Below are positions 45,345-55,430 of a stretch of DNA of 64,000 nt, piece after piece. The notes beneath the pieces were generated by a model. The model had not been told where the DNA came from, did not search any database, and worked only from the letters and a program-made list of their open reading frames with translations. Positions within the stretch are counted from its first letter, which is position 1. Each line of letters begins with the position of its first letter. Made by a program: the position numbers and the translations under genes. Origin of the DNA: Gnetum montanum (lineage: Eukaryota > Streptophyta > Gnetopsida > Gnetales > Gnetaceae); the NCBI GenBank assembly GCA_015680685.1, contig MNCI01008302.1, positions 558,297-622,296 on the forward strand, in the 5' to 3' direction.

Positions 45345-45748
45345 AGTTTCCCAAAATCAACACCATGTTCATACAAAGAAGCAAAATCATCCATATATTT
45401 TACATGTGGTATGCTAAAATTTAGAATATGGACCTTGGATAATGCATCAATCATCACATTGGCTTTTCCACTTTTGTGCTTCAACACAAAATTGAAATTC
45501 TATAACTATGAAATCCACTTCATGTGCTTGGCACTCAACTTTTTTTTGTGAGTTTAGAAATTAAAGTGCTTTATGGTCTATCATCAAAGTAAACTTCTTG
45601 GGTAACAAATAATTCCTCCAATACTTTATTGCTTGAAGAATAACATACAACTCCTCATATATCCTATATTTTTACCTTGACTGATTCAACCTTTTGGAAA
45701 AGAATGGAATAGGTCTACCTTCATGTGAAAGTACCTCATCAATGATAA
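45345..45748 (-). pseudogene. Element H RNase H, C-terminal part
   Basis: The reverse strand reads the RNase H tail with 'KSGKANVMIDALSKVHILNFSIPHV' (about 45470-45395) and, upstream in sense, a decayed segment equivalent to 'YEKDLYVILQEIKHWRHYL' in G. It continues the frame interrupted at 47256. Confidence 0.8.
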
Positions 45749-47255
45749 TGTTGTGAATGGAAAAATTAGCCGCTAGAAAACTGATGGATTTGACGCATTA
45801 GCCTCAACACATGAATCCCTAAGGCCTCTAGAAAAATGAGATTCAAGGTGCCCTAGATGGTCCAACAGATCATCCAGGGACTTACTAAATGCAAAATGAA
45901 GAGTTAAGAAAATATGATGCAAAAATTACAGACCTATAAAAATGGAAAGAAAATGTAGATTGCACACAAAAATGAAGCTTTAAAACTTTATTAAAATGAT
46001 AAAGAATGAGTTTTAGAAATGTGTACAAGAAATGCCTATGAGAAAGCAAAGGAAGGTTCACTAGGGTAGGAGTTCAAAGCTCGTTGAAGCTGATGTGACT
46101 ATTTGGGTACTAAGCCACTCTTGATGCTTTCAAACCTTCTTTGCTACAAATTGTAGATCTACAACTTGGTCACTGCTAGGGGGGTGAGAAAAGTGAGAAA
46201 TTTGGATACCAAATTGCTCCATGTTGGGGTTTGGAAGTCCTAGAAATGTAGTGTTAACACCAAAATTTCATAAGTCTCAAGGTTATAATGCTCCCAAGCT
46301 AGGGTTTAAGAGTATGAAAACATGGGAGAATGAAAGAGCTCTTGAGTGCTTGAAGATTCCCAAGTGTGGAATTGTGAGAAAAAAAATTGTTGAGACATGA
46401 AAAATTATGAAACCTTAATAAAATTGTTGAATCAATGTTAGGGTTATGGAATTGCCAAAGTGCTTCACTTGTAAATGGTGTTTGAGGTTGGTTTTTATAG
46501 GTGTTAGGAAACGAATGATGTTGTAAAATGGCTATAATTTGGCTATACAATGGCTGCAAATTGGCTATAATTTTGCTGCAAATTTCTACCTTGTACAGGT
46601 GAGATAGGTGCCCAAATTTGGGAGGTACACTTTCTATGCTAGAGATAAATCTTCCACATTAAGCCTTCTATCATCCTTGCTAAAGTGGTTGGTCAACGTT
46701 GGAATGCATGGAGTATTAAAATTTGGCTTTTTTGGCTTGCATGCTAGGGGTGGAACCTCCATGCTAGGGGAAACTTCCATGCTAAGGAAGAAGCTTCCAT
46801 GCTAATGGGGGAAGGTTTCCAAGTTGTGCATCCAATCTCCATGTTGGGGGGGGGGGGGGGGGGGGGGGGGGTGGGGTTGTTTAGTTTCCATGTTGAGGGG
46901 AAAGCCCCCACCTCTCCACATTGGGGGTAGGTGAGATCTTCCCCCCTACAAGTGTTACGGACATAGAAAAATGTATACCCTTGATAAAACCCATAAAATT
47001 GCCATTTTTGGCATTCAAAAAGGCAAATTTAATCCTCCAAGCCCAAATTTAGACACCAAGTGACTTTTTTTACTTAGGGAATGAGGCTTTGACCACTTAT
47101 GAGGTACTTTTTAGCCCCAAAAGTATGGAATATATGAGATTGCCCCTCATGGATTACAATCTTCACATTTACAATAAATTTTTGCCCTAGGTTTTATAGG
47201 GTGAAAGCTACATGATGAAAATTAGCTATAACATAAAAAATTTTGTAGTGTTTCA
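45749..47255 (-). repeat. Solo LTR of family J inserted in RNase H of H
   Basis: On the plus strand it begins TGTTGTG and ends TTTCA; in sense it starts TGAAACA and ends CACAACA, like K and J. Flanking 5-mers GATAA (45744-45748) and AGTAA (47256-47260) may be a decayed target duplication, and the RNase H reading continues across it. The sense TATA box (TATAAAAA) is at 46492-46499 on the reverse strand. The U3 (46600-46960) has CATGCTAGGGG-type repeats and the long G run. There is no internal sequence, so it is a recombined solo LTR. Confidence 0.8.
46846..46871. repeat. Poly-G run of 26
   Basis: Twenty-six consecutive G, then TGGGG, within the U3 of the J solo LTR. The neighbouring repeat units contain GGGG, which may have seeded it. 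Length should be treated as approximate because homopolymers are error-prone in sequencing. Confidence 0.8.
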
Positions 47256-48200
47256 AGTAAGTCTACTTGCATCCACCTCCAACTAAAAAGCTTCTAAAAA
47301 TCTAGAATTACAAGCATTGATTCATTGGTAATTTTTATTTTCAACAAGTCAAAGCTCCCTTGGGTTTTATTATCCAACCTAAAATTTTTATTTTTCTTCA
47401 ACAAAGAAAAAATAGGCCATATATTTTCACTTAAATTTTTAATGAATCATTTATGGAAACTTGCTAAACTAAGGAATGGTCTTATCTTCCCAACATTCTT
47501 AGGAGTTGGGCAATCTTGGATAGGCTTTACCTTGGTCATTTTCAACTAAATTTTCTTTTTAGAAATCACATGCCCTATAGACGTCATTTCCCTCTTGAAG
47601 AAATGACTTTTCTTCACATTGATCACTAGTTGTGCCTCCTCCAACTTAAGACATGCCATCCTCAAATGATCCAAGTGCTCTTCCTTATTAGAGCTATACA
47701 CCGAACTATCATTAAGAAAGATAATACAATTCATACCAATTAAGTTATTTAAGACATTATGCATCAACCTCATGAATATAGCAAGTGCACTCATGAGCCC
47801 AAATGGCATCACCAATCACTCAAATAATCCATCTAGCATCTTGAAATATATCTTCCACTCATCACAAGGTTTGCTTCGAACTTGATGGTAATCACTCTTT
47901 AAATCAATTTTGCTAAAAATTTTATCATTGGTAAGAACTTCAAAGATATCATCCATCTTTGGAATAGGAAACCTGTATCTCATTGTTATCCTATTCACTA
48001 CTCTAGAATCAATGCTCTTCATTCTTCATTTTTATTCTTTAGCACTAACACCATTGAAACTATATAAGATGAAATGGATTTCCCCTCAAAACTATTTGCA
48101 AGTTACTCCTATACTTTCCTTTGTAATGTAGCTTGTTGATTTGGTACCATCCAATAAGGTCTCTCATTTGGAATGATAGCACTAGGAATGAAATCAATTT
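47256..48200 (-). pseudogene. Element H reverse transcriptase and start of RNase H
   Basis: Two open stretches, 48022-47816 and 47815-47546, join directly: 'DSRVVNRITMRYRFPIPKMD', 'IFSKIDLKSDYHQVR', 'GLFE', then 'MPFGLMSALAIFMRLMH', the active-site block CIIFLND (Asn for the first Asp), and 'LEEAQLVINVKKSHFFKREM'. This is the best preserved chromoviral RT in the window; about 160 residues are almost uninterrupted. Confidence 0.88.
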
Positions 48201-48783
48201 GATGCTATACATTCCTCATTAGTGGCAGTCCATCCAATATTCCTTTGAATACCTTGGAAAATTTCTCTTTCAAGCCTATTACACCTATAGGAAGTTCAAC
48301 CTACACATCATCATGTTAGAATCAACTATTGTCATAACAACAAAATCAAAACCTATTTCATCATGTTCTTTAATATATTCCCTCTCTCCTAGAAGGATTA
48401 AAAAAAGCATTATGTGAGCTTTGTTTTCTCACTTGTTTAGCTGTCATGGGAATTAACTCATGGATTCCATCAGGTCTAGATATATTCCACATATTTCTTA
48501 ATCCATCAAACTAAGCATCATTATCAAAATTCCAAGGTCTACCAAGAATTACACCAACACAATCTATTGGAGTACACCACACTTCACAACATCATGAAAA
48601 CCTCTAATTTTAAATCTCAAAGTACATTGTTCCCTCACCTATTAGGATAGACTCTAGAAAACTAATGTACTTTGTAGATTATAGGATGAGGATTAGTTAC
48701 CAAAACCAATCTAGGAACTAGCTAGAAGAATAATATTTTCTTGGGCTCACCCATCAATGAAAATATGAATCCATTTCCTAGTA
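48200..48783 (-). pseudogene. Element H protease fragment
   Basis: The reverse strand aligns with element G at 40550-41080: 'GNGFIFSLMGEPKKILFF' opposite G 'GNGFMF-LMEKSKKMLFL', then the 'RPWNFDNDA' segment near 48520 and the linker. It ends where LTR J begins. Confidence 0.7.
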
Positions 48784-50467
48784 AGAAAAATTTCATTGTA
48801 AATGTGATAGTTGTAATCCACAATGGGAAATTTCACATACTTTATACTTTTGGGATTGAATAATTCCTCATAAGTATTCAAAGACTCATTCCCCAAGTGA
48901 AAAAAATCAACTAGTGTCTATATTTTGGCTTTGGGATGGGGGCTGGGGGGTGGAGAGGGTAAGGGGGAGCGTTAAAAATGCCTTTTGGAATGCCAAAAAA
49001 GGAAATTTGATGGGCTTTATGGGAGGTAGACATTTTTCTATGCTGAAAATACATGCAAGGGATAGATCTCACCTACCCCCAGTGTGGAAGGGTGTGGGGT
49101 TTGAGAACTTTCCCCCTCTTTAATGTGGAGACTAAAGATACATTTTGGATACTTTTCCCTAAAACTAAAAAGTGTTCCCCTAGCTTGGAAACGTTTTCCT
49201 CAAATTGGAAAGTTTTCACTTAACTTGGAAACTTTCCTCCTAGCCTAGAAAGTTTCCCTCTAGCTTGGAAACATTGCCCCCAACTTGGAAAGTTTTTCCC
49301 TAGCTTGGAAACTTTTCCCCTAGTCTAGAACTTTTCCCCAGCTTGGAAATTTTTCCGTAGCTTGGAAACTTTCCCCCTAGCCTAGAAAGTTTTCCCCCTA
49401 GTGTGAAAATTCAAACTCATAGCAGAGAAGCCACAAGAAGAAAAATTCATTAAGTTATGCACTTCAATGTTGACCAACTACTTCAACAAGCGTGGTGGAG
49501 AGCTCAATGTAGAAGATTCATCTCTAGTGTGAAAGGGGTGCCCCAGTTACTATTTTTAGTAAAAAAAAATGGCCACGGGGGGAAGCACTTACTATGTTTA
49601 GTAACCCCTCAAATTTGGGCACCCATTTCACCTGAATTTGGCAACCAATTTGCACCAAAATTACATCGAATTTGCAACGATTTTGTAGCCCCATTCATGG
49701 GCCAAAGACCCTATAAAAGCCAAACTCCAACACCATTTATAGGTTCCACACATTTTTTTACAAGTTCTACGAAATTTTTCTCACATTTCAAAATTTTGGA
49801 CAAGTAAAAATTTGCATATATACAACTCCATGCCTAGGGAACTTTTAGGCAATGAAGAGCTCTTGTAAGTTCCCATACTTGCAGTTTCTTGAACCCCAGC
49901 ATGGAAGTACTAAGGCCTTGAGATTTGGTAAATTTTGGTGTTAAGATTGCACTTTTGGGATTCCAAACCTAGTGTGGAGCAACTTGGCATCCAAACATTC
50001 CACCTTTCTCACCCCCAGTAGTGATCCAATTAGGAGTTCCAAGGTTGCAACAACAAAGGAAAGTTTGATAACATTAAGAGTCCCTTAGCACTTGGATCAT
50101 AGAGCAGCTTATCTCAACGTCAATGGGCTTTGAACTCTTGCACGAGTGGACCCTCTTTTTGCTCATATAGGTACCATTTTTTGTACACATTTCTCTAACT
50201 TATTCTTTATTCTTTTCTCAATAATGTTTTAAGTTTTGAGTTTTGTGTTTAATAGAATTAAATTTATTATCTATGCATTATCTAGATCTATTTATATTTC
50301 CACGTTTTGCATCTCCCAAGTCCTTGGTTGATCTATCAAACCAACTAGGGTGCCCCAAATTCCATTTTTTTTGTGAAGGCCCTAGGGATTTGGGGTTGAA
50401 AAACTACTTGCACTAGGGATCCTTGGTTTCCTTCCTATTCGAAAAATCAAGGTTTTTGGTCACAACA
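48784..50467 (+). repeat. 5' LTR of element J (5'-truncated)
   Basis: It matches the sense strand of the solo LTR at 45749-47255 and LTR K, but lacks about the first 90 bp. The end CACAACA is at 50461-50467. The TATA box TATAAAA is at 49712-49718. The U3 has a tandem minisatellite at about 49130-49410. Polyadenylation and transcript-start positions are not resolvable. Confidence 0.78.
49130..49410. repeat. Minisatellite in U3 of LTR J
   Basis: About 13 units of roughly 20 bp follow the pattern CCCCTAGCTTGGAAACTTTT, with variants CCTAGAAAGT and CAACTTGGAAAGT. The copies in the solo LTR and in K use CCCCTAGCATGG-like units instead, so the array turned over after the copies separated. Confidence 0.82.
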
Positions 50468-51860
50468 GTTTTTCTTGGCACTAGAAGAAGGGCCTTCACC
50501 TAAATTTTGTTGTCAAATCTATCATTTTCATAGCCATTTACAATTTTTCCTTCATCTTTGACAGCCAAAACCATTGAAAAATCAATGTTGGTCTTTCATC
50601 CCTGTGACCAAAACTATAGCAGGGAAGTTGCAAGTGGTTGGGTTTTGGTTTTTCACAGCAGTTGCTATAAAATTTCAAGTCCAAAGCCACTGTTGGTATC
50701 TTTTTTTCCCATTGTTTTTTTTGCCAAACGTTTATTTCTAGCTTCTAAAAGTGAGTGGTTCAACTCATTCGTGAGTTAACTTCCTTCCCATCCCAAATTT
50801 TCCAAGTTGAGAGAATTAGTAGCTATTTGGAACCAAGTTTGGTGGAAAAATACTAACTTTCCACTTTGTTTTTCAACCTTTCCCCACATCAATGTTGAGG
50901 TAGGAGGTGTGAGATTCCCATCATCTCACCCCAATTCTTTTCCCCCTTTGCCATAACCAACATGAAAGCAATTAGGAGGCTAGTGTTGGTGAAGGTTGAA
51001 ACCAATTTTATAACCAAATCTACTTTTGTTTTGAGTTGAAAGACATTTTCTAGTGAAAACTCTCAAGGAATCCAATGTTGCCATCCCCTCCTATGGTAGA
51101 AACCTCAGCATGGAAGTTGCATGTGGTTTGGGTGCTAGAATTTCACATCTATTATGAATTCCTAGAGCAAAGACAGTGTGGAAGCCTTGGTAAACATTTA
51201 ATTTTTGTTGACATAATTTTTTTCATAAAATCAACATTGGTTTCCATACCAACCAAGATCACTTTTCCCTCTCTTTTTGTGAGTATTGGAAACTTGCCAA
51301 AACCATATTTAGAAATTGCTAAGTTTTCATTTTGGTCTTCAAAATTTCCCCCCCTCTCTCTAGTGTTGGAGTGGGAAGGTGTGATATTTCCATTATCTCA
51401 TGCCACTTCTTTCCCCCCTACCATACCTAGCATAGAGGCACTTGGAAAGCCAACTTGGGGGATGTTTAAAGCTAACATTGCTAATATTCTATTTCTGGTA
51501 AATGGGTAGGCCTCCCTTATCTCCTGCTTACTAATTATAGTAAGTATATCATTTTTTTGTCATTTTCATTTCCTCTAAGATTTTTTGAATTCCATTCACT
51601 AGAATTTACTCCTATCTTAACATTTATAGCCTATTATTAAGCAAGCACTATAACCATGCCATTTCAAAAATCTACCAAATTACCCTTCACCTTCACTAGC
51701 AAAGATCATAATCAATAAGTCATGAGGATGTATGATCTCAAAGATCCTATAGTCATTAAGTGTAGGCAATCTTTGAGAGTCAGAGGGGAGAGTCCTAATT
51801 TTTTTCCATTAATGAAGATCATTATAACTTCATTTATGCCAAAATATGGGCAAGCATGTT
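50468..51860 (+). other. Leader of element J with a tandem duplication
   Basis: Just inside the LTR, TTGGCACTAGAAGAAGGGCC is a candidate PBS; a comparable but diverged string ending AAGGAAGGGCC is found at the same place in K. Two copies of a roughly 480-bp unit then follow (about 50575-51060 and 51066-51510), sharing phrases such as 'ggaagttgcawgtggtttggg' and 'ggtgtgagattcccatcatctca'. No conserved coding is seen; the ORF at 51075-51509 falls inside a repeat copy and has no recognisable domain. Confidence 0.6.
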
Positions 51861-51869
51861 AATTCTACA

Positions 51870-53520
51870 AATTGAAGTCAAGGACAAAAGGGAGTTTGAG
51901 CTCATACATAGGGGTGGGAAAGAGTACATACCTTCCTCATATGAAGAATTCCCTTAACATTGTTTATTCTAGCATCCTAGCCCAATTGATTATCATAGAG
52001 GAGGAAGATGACAAGCCTACCTTTAGGGAACAAGAAGAAGAAGAAGAAGACTTTAGGCTAGAATATAAGCTTGAAAACATCCTTGATGGGCTATTTTAAC
52101 AAACATTCCCTAATGTCATGAAACCTTCCCCTAATGCTTTTGTTTTCTCCATGGGCATGGTGCCACCATCTTCCACTCCTCCACACCCTACTACAACAAA
52201 TGCTATGCTAGTTGTAGCAACACATCACACTCAATCAATGCCACAAACAACAAATTATAACATATCAATGCCATTCGCAACACAACCACAAAATACAAAA
52301 TCATCAATGGTGGGTTTTACCACCATAAATCCAATAACTACTCACATGGGGTCCACCATGAGACCCCCCACAACACAAGGATCGCACACTACATTTGTCC
52401 TATTTGTGCCTCAAGTATCGACACAAACATCTTTTTCTTTGTTTCGCTCATAAGCCACAACCATAGTGCAACCTTTTCCTTTTATCATGTAACCCATAGT
52501 AAGGCCACAAGCCTCACAACAAAGACCACAACCTTATGTATAGACCTTGCAAACTATGGGGCCACCACAAGGCTTGGATCAAGCCTTCCGAATGATCCAA
52601 GACCTAATAGAGGAATTGAAGAAGCTTAAAGCCTCTACCATAAAAATTGTTAAGATTATGGAATTCTACTAGGACAACTTCATAAGTCATGTAGTTTTAC
52701 CTTTGACACTTCCTCCTAGTGTCCTTGTTCCATAATTTAGCAAATGTAATAGAGAAGGTGATCCTAACACTCACCTTATCACCTTTTGATTTGAATGTTT
52801 GCTCTTGTAGCCATGGCCTCATACTATCATGAGGATTTTCCCTATGTCTTTAACTAGGAAAGCACTCAATTAGTATCACATCTTACCCAAAGGATCTATA
52901 TCCTCTCTGGAAGACTTAGTAGTCTAGTTTGTCAACTAATTCAAGTATAACTTGAAGCTTGACACAATACTTGACCAACTCATGAAGGTCAAGAAAAGGC
53001 CCTTCGAACCTATATAGAAATTCATTCAGTAGTGGAATGGATTTCTGAATGAAATACTAGAGCCCATTACCAAAGCCCACTTGTTAGCCATATTTAGGGG
53101 AGTTGTTAATGACTTCATCAAGTCAAAACTTTACCTCCTTGATCCACGATCTCTTAGGAAAGCATTCTCACAAACTAAAAACATAAAGGATGTTGTAGAG
53201 GCTAGCCATGATCCAGCCTATATATCATATAAAAACCAACATGCTTGAAGAGACAAAGAAAATAGAAAATAAAGTAATACTAACATATCAACCATGACCA
53301 AGGAAAACAAGAACATGAGCCAAGGGTTGAGGGTCAACCCACCCAAGGCCCCCATCAATGACCGTAGTAACCAACTATCAACTTCTAGGATTGATACATC
53401 AACAACAACCAAACCTAACTTTGAAAGGAAGGATAGGTCTAAGCACACTAATTTTCCACTAAAACCATCCAAGTTGCTTGATCAACTATTCAGAAGTGGT
53501 TGTACGCAACTTAAATAAAT
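51870..53520 (+). pseudogene. Element J gag
   Basis: An acidic N-terminal piece at 51872-52099 is followed by a Pro/Thr/Met-rich stretch (52118-52453). The gag core lies at about 52560-53220: 'RMIQDLIEELKKLKAS', 'FSKCNREGDPNTHLITF', 'MRIFPMSLTRKALN', 'FVN-FKYNLKLDTILDQLMKVK', 'ITKAHLLAIFRGVVNDFIKSKLY'. The C-terminal basic region is open at 53294-53518. This gag type belongs with the Tat-like RT found in opposite orientation just downstream. The in-frame stops mostly sit where Trp or Gln is expected. Protease and pol of J are missing. Confidence 0.8.
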
Positions 53521-53589
53521 GAGTGAAGCTCCTCGAAAGAAACATGAGTGACTATGTGAAATAGCCAAATATTTTTAAAGGCTTCCTGG

Positions 53590-54830
53590 TATTGAATTGT
53601 CCACTCATAGTGAACTCATTTATTAAGGACATGTTGCATGGGTTGTAACTTATCTATAAGCCTAGTAATAAACCTATAGAAAATTGTACGATGCCTTGCA
53701 ATCCTCAAAGATCCTTAATGTTAGTTAGTGCTACCAAGTTGGATATGTCCTTCACCTTGTTAGTATTGATGCGTATCCTTGCTTTAGATACTACAAAGGA
53801 AAGAATATTATTAATTTTGACATTAAAGACACACTTCTTAGGATTAAGCCATATTTTAGACATCATTTAAGTACAAGATCAAGGTCATGTTTATGGTCGT
53901 TGGCCACTTTAGAATTAATAGCGATATCATCTATGTAATCATTGAGCAAACCTAGCATATAATCACTAAAGATATACATCATAGCTCTTTGGTAGGTTGC
54001 TTCTACATTCTTTAGGCCAAAGGACGTCATAGTATAAAAAAAGGTATCCCAAGGGGTCATAAAGACTATACTAAGTTGATGCTTTGGGTTAGTCCTAATC
54101 TGGTTGTATCTTGAAAACCTATCCATAAAAGATAATAAGGCATGCTTGGATATAGTATCAATAAGTTAATCAATACTAGGTAGAGGAAAATTGTCTTTCA
54201 TAATTACCTTATTTAGGTCTTAGAAAGCGATGTAAATGTGTAAACTCCCATTTTTCTTAGGGACTACCACTATGTTGGATACCCATTCTATGTAATCAAT
54301 AGCTCTAATGAAACTAGCTTGGTATAGTTTTGTGATTTCATCATGAATTGCTAAGGCCAAATTAGGTCTAATCTTATGAACTTTTTGTTTGACTAGTCTA
54401 ATGCTAGGATCATGTATGATGTTGTATTGCACTAGGCATGGATCTAGTAGCATATCTTCATATGACCAGGACAAGGTCTTAATGTTGTATTGTAGAACCT
54501 TTGTGATGTCTTGAGCATATTGATGTTCTAGTGAGAAACTTAGTTTCAATGTTTTATTCTCACTACTATGTGTCGTGATAGGAACCTCAACTAGAGAATC
54601 TTCAATTATGTCACTAGCTTCTAGGTCAAGGGTTTTGACTAAGTTTTTAGGCCACTCTAGAGGTTTCTATATCAAGGCTATGTGGTTGAGAAGACTCTCA
54701 GGCTCATGATCTAGGTAATTAAGATTAATGTAGCATTCAACATCACCATGAGGCTCACTTACATTTAAAGGCAAACTAATTTGCTCCCATGTACTCATAG
54801 TCTAGCCCTACATGTCAACCATAAGCACAT
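53590..54830 (-). pseudogene. Element K Tat-like reverse transcriptase
   Basis: The reverse-strand open stretch 54549-54220 reads 'LSWSYEDMLLDPCLVQYNI' and 'RPNLALAIHDEITKLYQASFIRAI', then 'EWVSNIVVVPKKNGSLHIYI', the typical Tat/Ogre entry into RT. The next, 54126-53863, reads 'MDRFSRYNQI', 'DTFFYTMTSFGLKNVEATYQRAM' and the active site DYIDDI, which is intact. A decayed tail at 53850-53650 matches the RT thumb ('KDLRGLQG'-like). RNase H and integrase are missing; the break at about 53590 meets J gag. Confidence 0.83.
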
Positions 54831-55430
54831 TAAGTGACACCTAGGTAAAAATAAGTAAATAATGCCAAAATCTTACAAAATATCTTAGTAACTATGTCAA
54901 CACATGTTATTTCAATGTTAAACAAAATACAAACAAGGTCAAACAAGGTTATAAGAGGTAGGTGAAGATAAATAAGATGGAACAAAAGCCACATAAGGTC
55001 GAATAAAGGTCAAACAAGGTCAAAAAAAGTTTAAGAAAAATGGAAGTATGAAAAAAAAGGTCAAACATGGTCAAATATTATTATACTTTTTCTAGTTTTA
55101 GGCCTTAGCTAGCCATGTTGCTAGTTTAAGGACTTGGTAGGCCATCGTTCCATGGTGTGAAATGCTAGTCAAGAATGGTCAAACCCCATCATCTAACACC
55201 AATCAAAGGCTCAACAAGGGTTAAAAAAGGCCAAAATAGAGAAATAAAGGTATACAAGATGAAACTAGAATTATGTAAATTCAAATGAGATTAATTAATG
55301 GTGATAAAGATCAACAATTCTTAACAATGTTAAAATAACTCAAACCATCATGAAACAAGGTCAAACAAGCCAAGGTGAAAAATATGTGATAAAATAAGGA
55401 AAATACTAGTTAAAAAAGGTTAGATTTTGC
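54831..55430. repeat. GGTCAAACAAGG-rich stretch
   Basis: The phrase GGTCAAACAAGG or GGTCAAA recurs at least eight times between about 54930 and 55070, and again near 55360. It reads as a decayed short tandem repeat on the 5' side of the K RT in sense orientation. No coding is visible. Confidence 0.6.

Larger units (their letters stand above)
45345..48783 (-). mobile_element. Element H: minus-strand chromovirus fragment split by a solo LTR
   Basis: Reverse-strand domains run protease (48783-48200), RT (48200-47290), RNase H start (47290-47256), then a J-family solo LTR (47255-45749), then the rest of RNase H (45748-45345). It is the same family as element G in opposite orientation. Integrase, gag and both LTRs are missing: the left edge abuts truncated LTR G and the right edge abuts truncated LTR J. 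Confidence 0.85.

Noticed and set aside
51075-51509. 144-residue plus-strand ORF in the leader of element J
   Set aside because: It coincides with the second copy of a non-coding tandem duplication, the first copy is not open, and no domain is recognisable.
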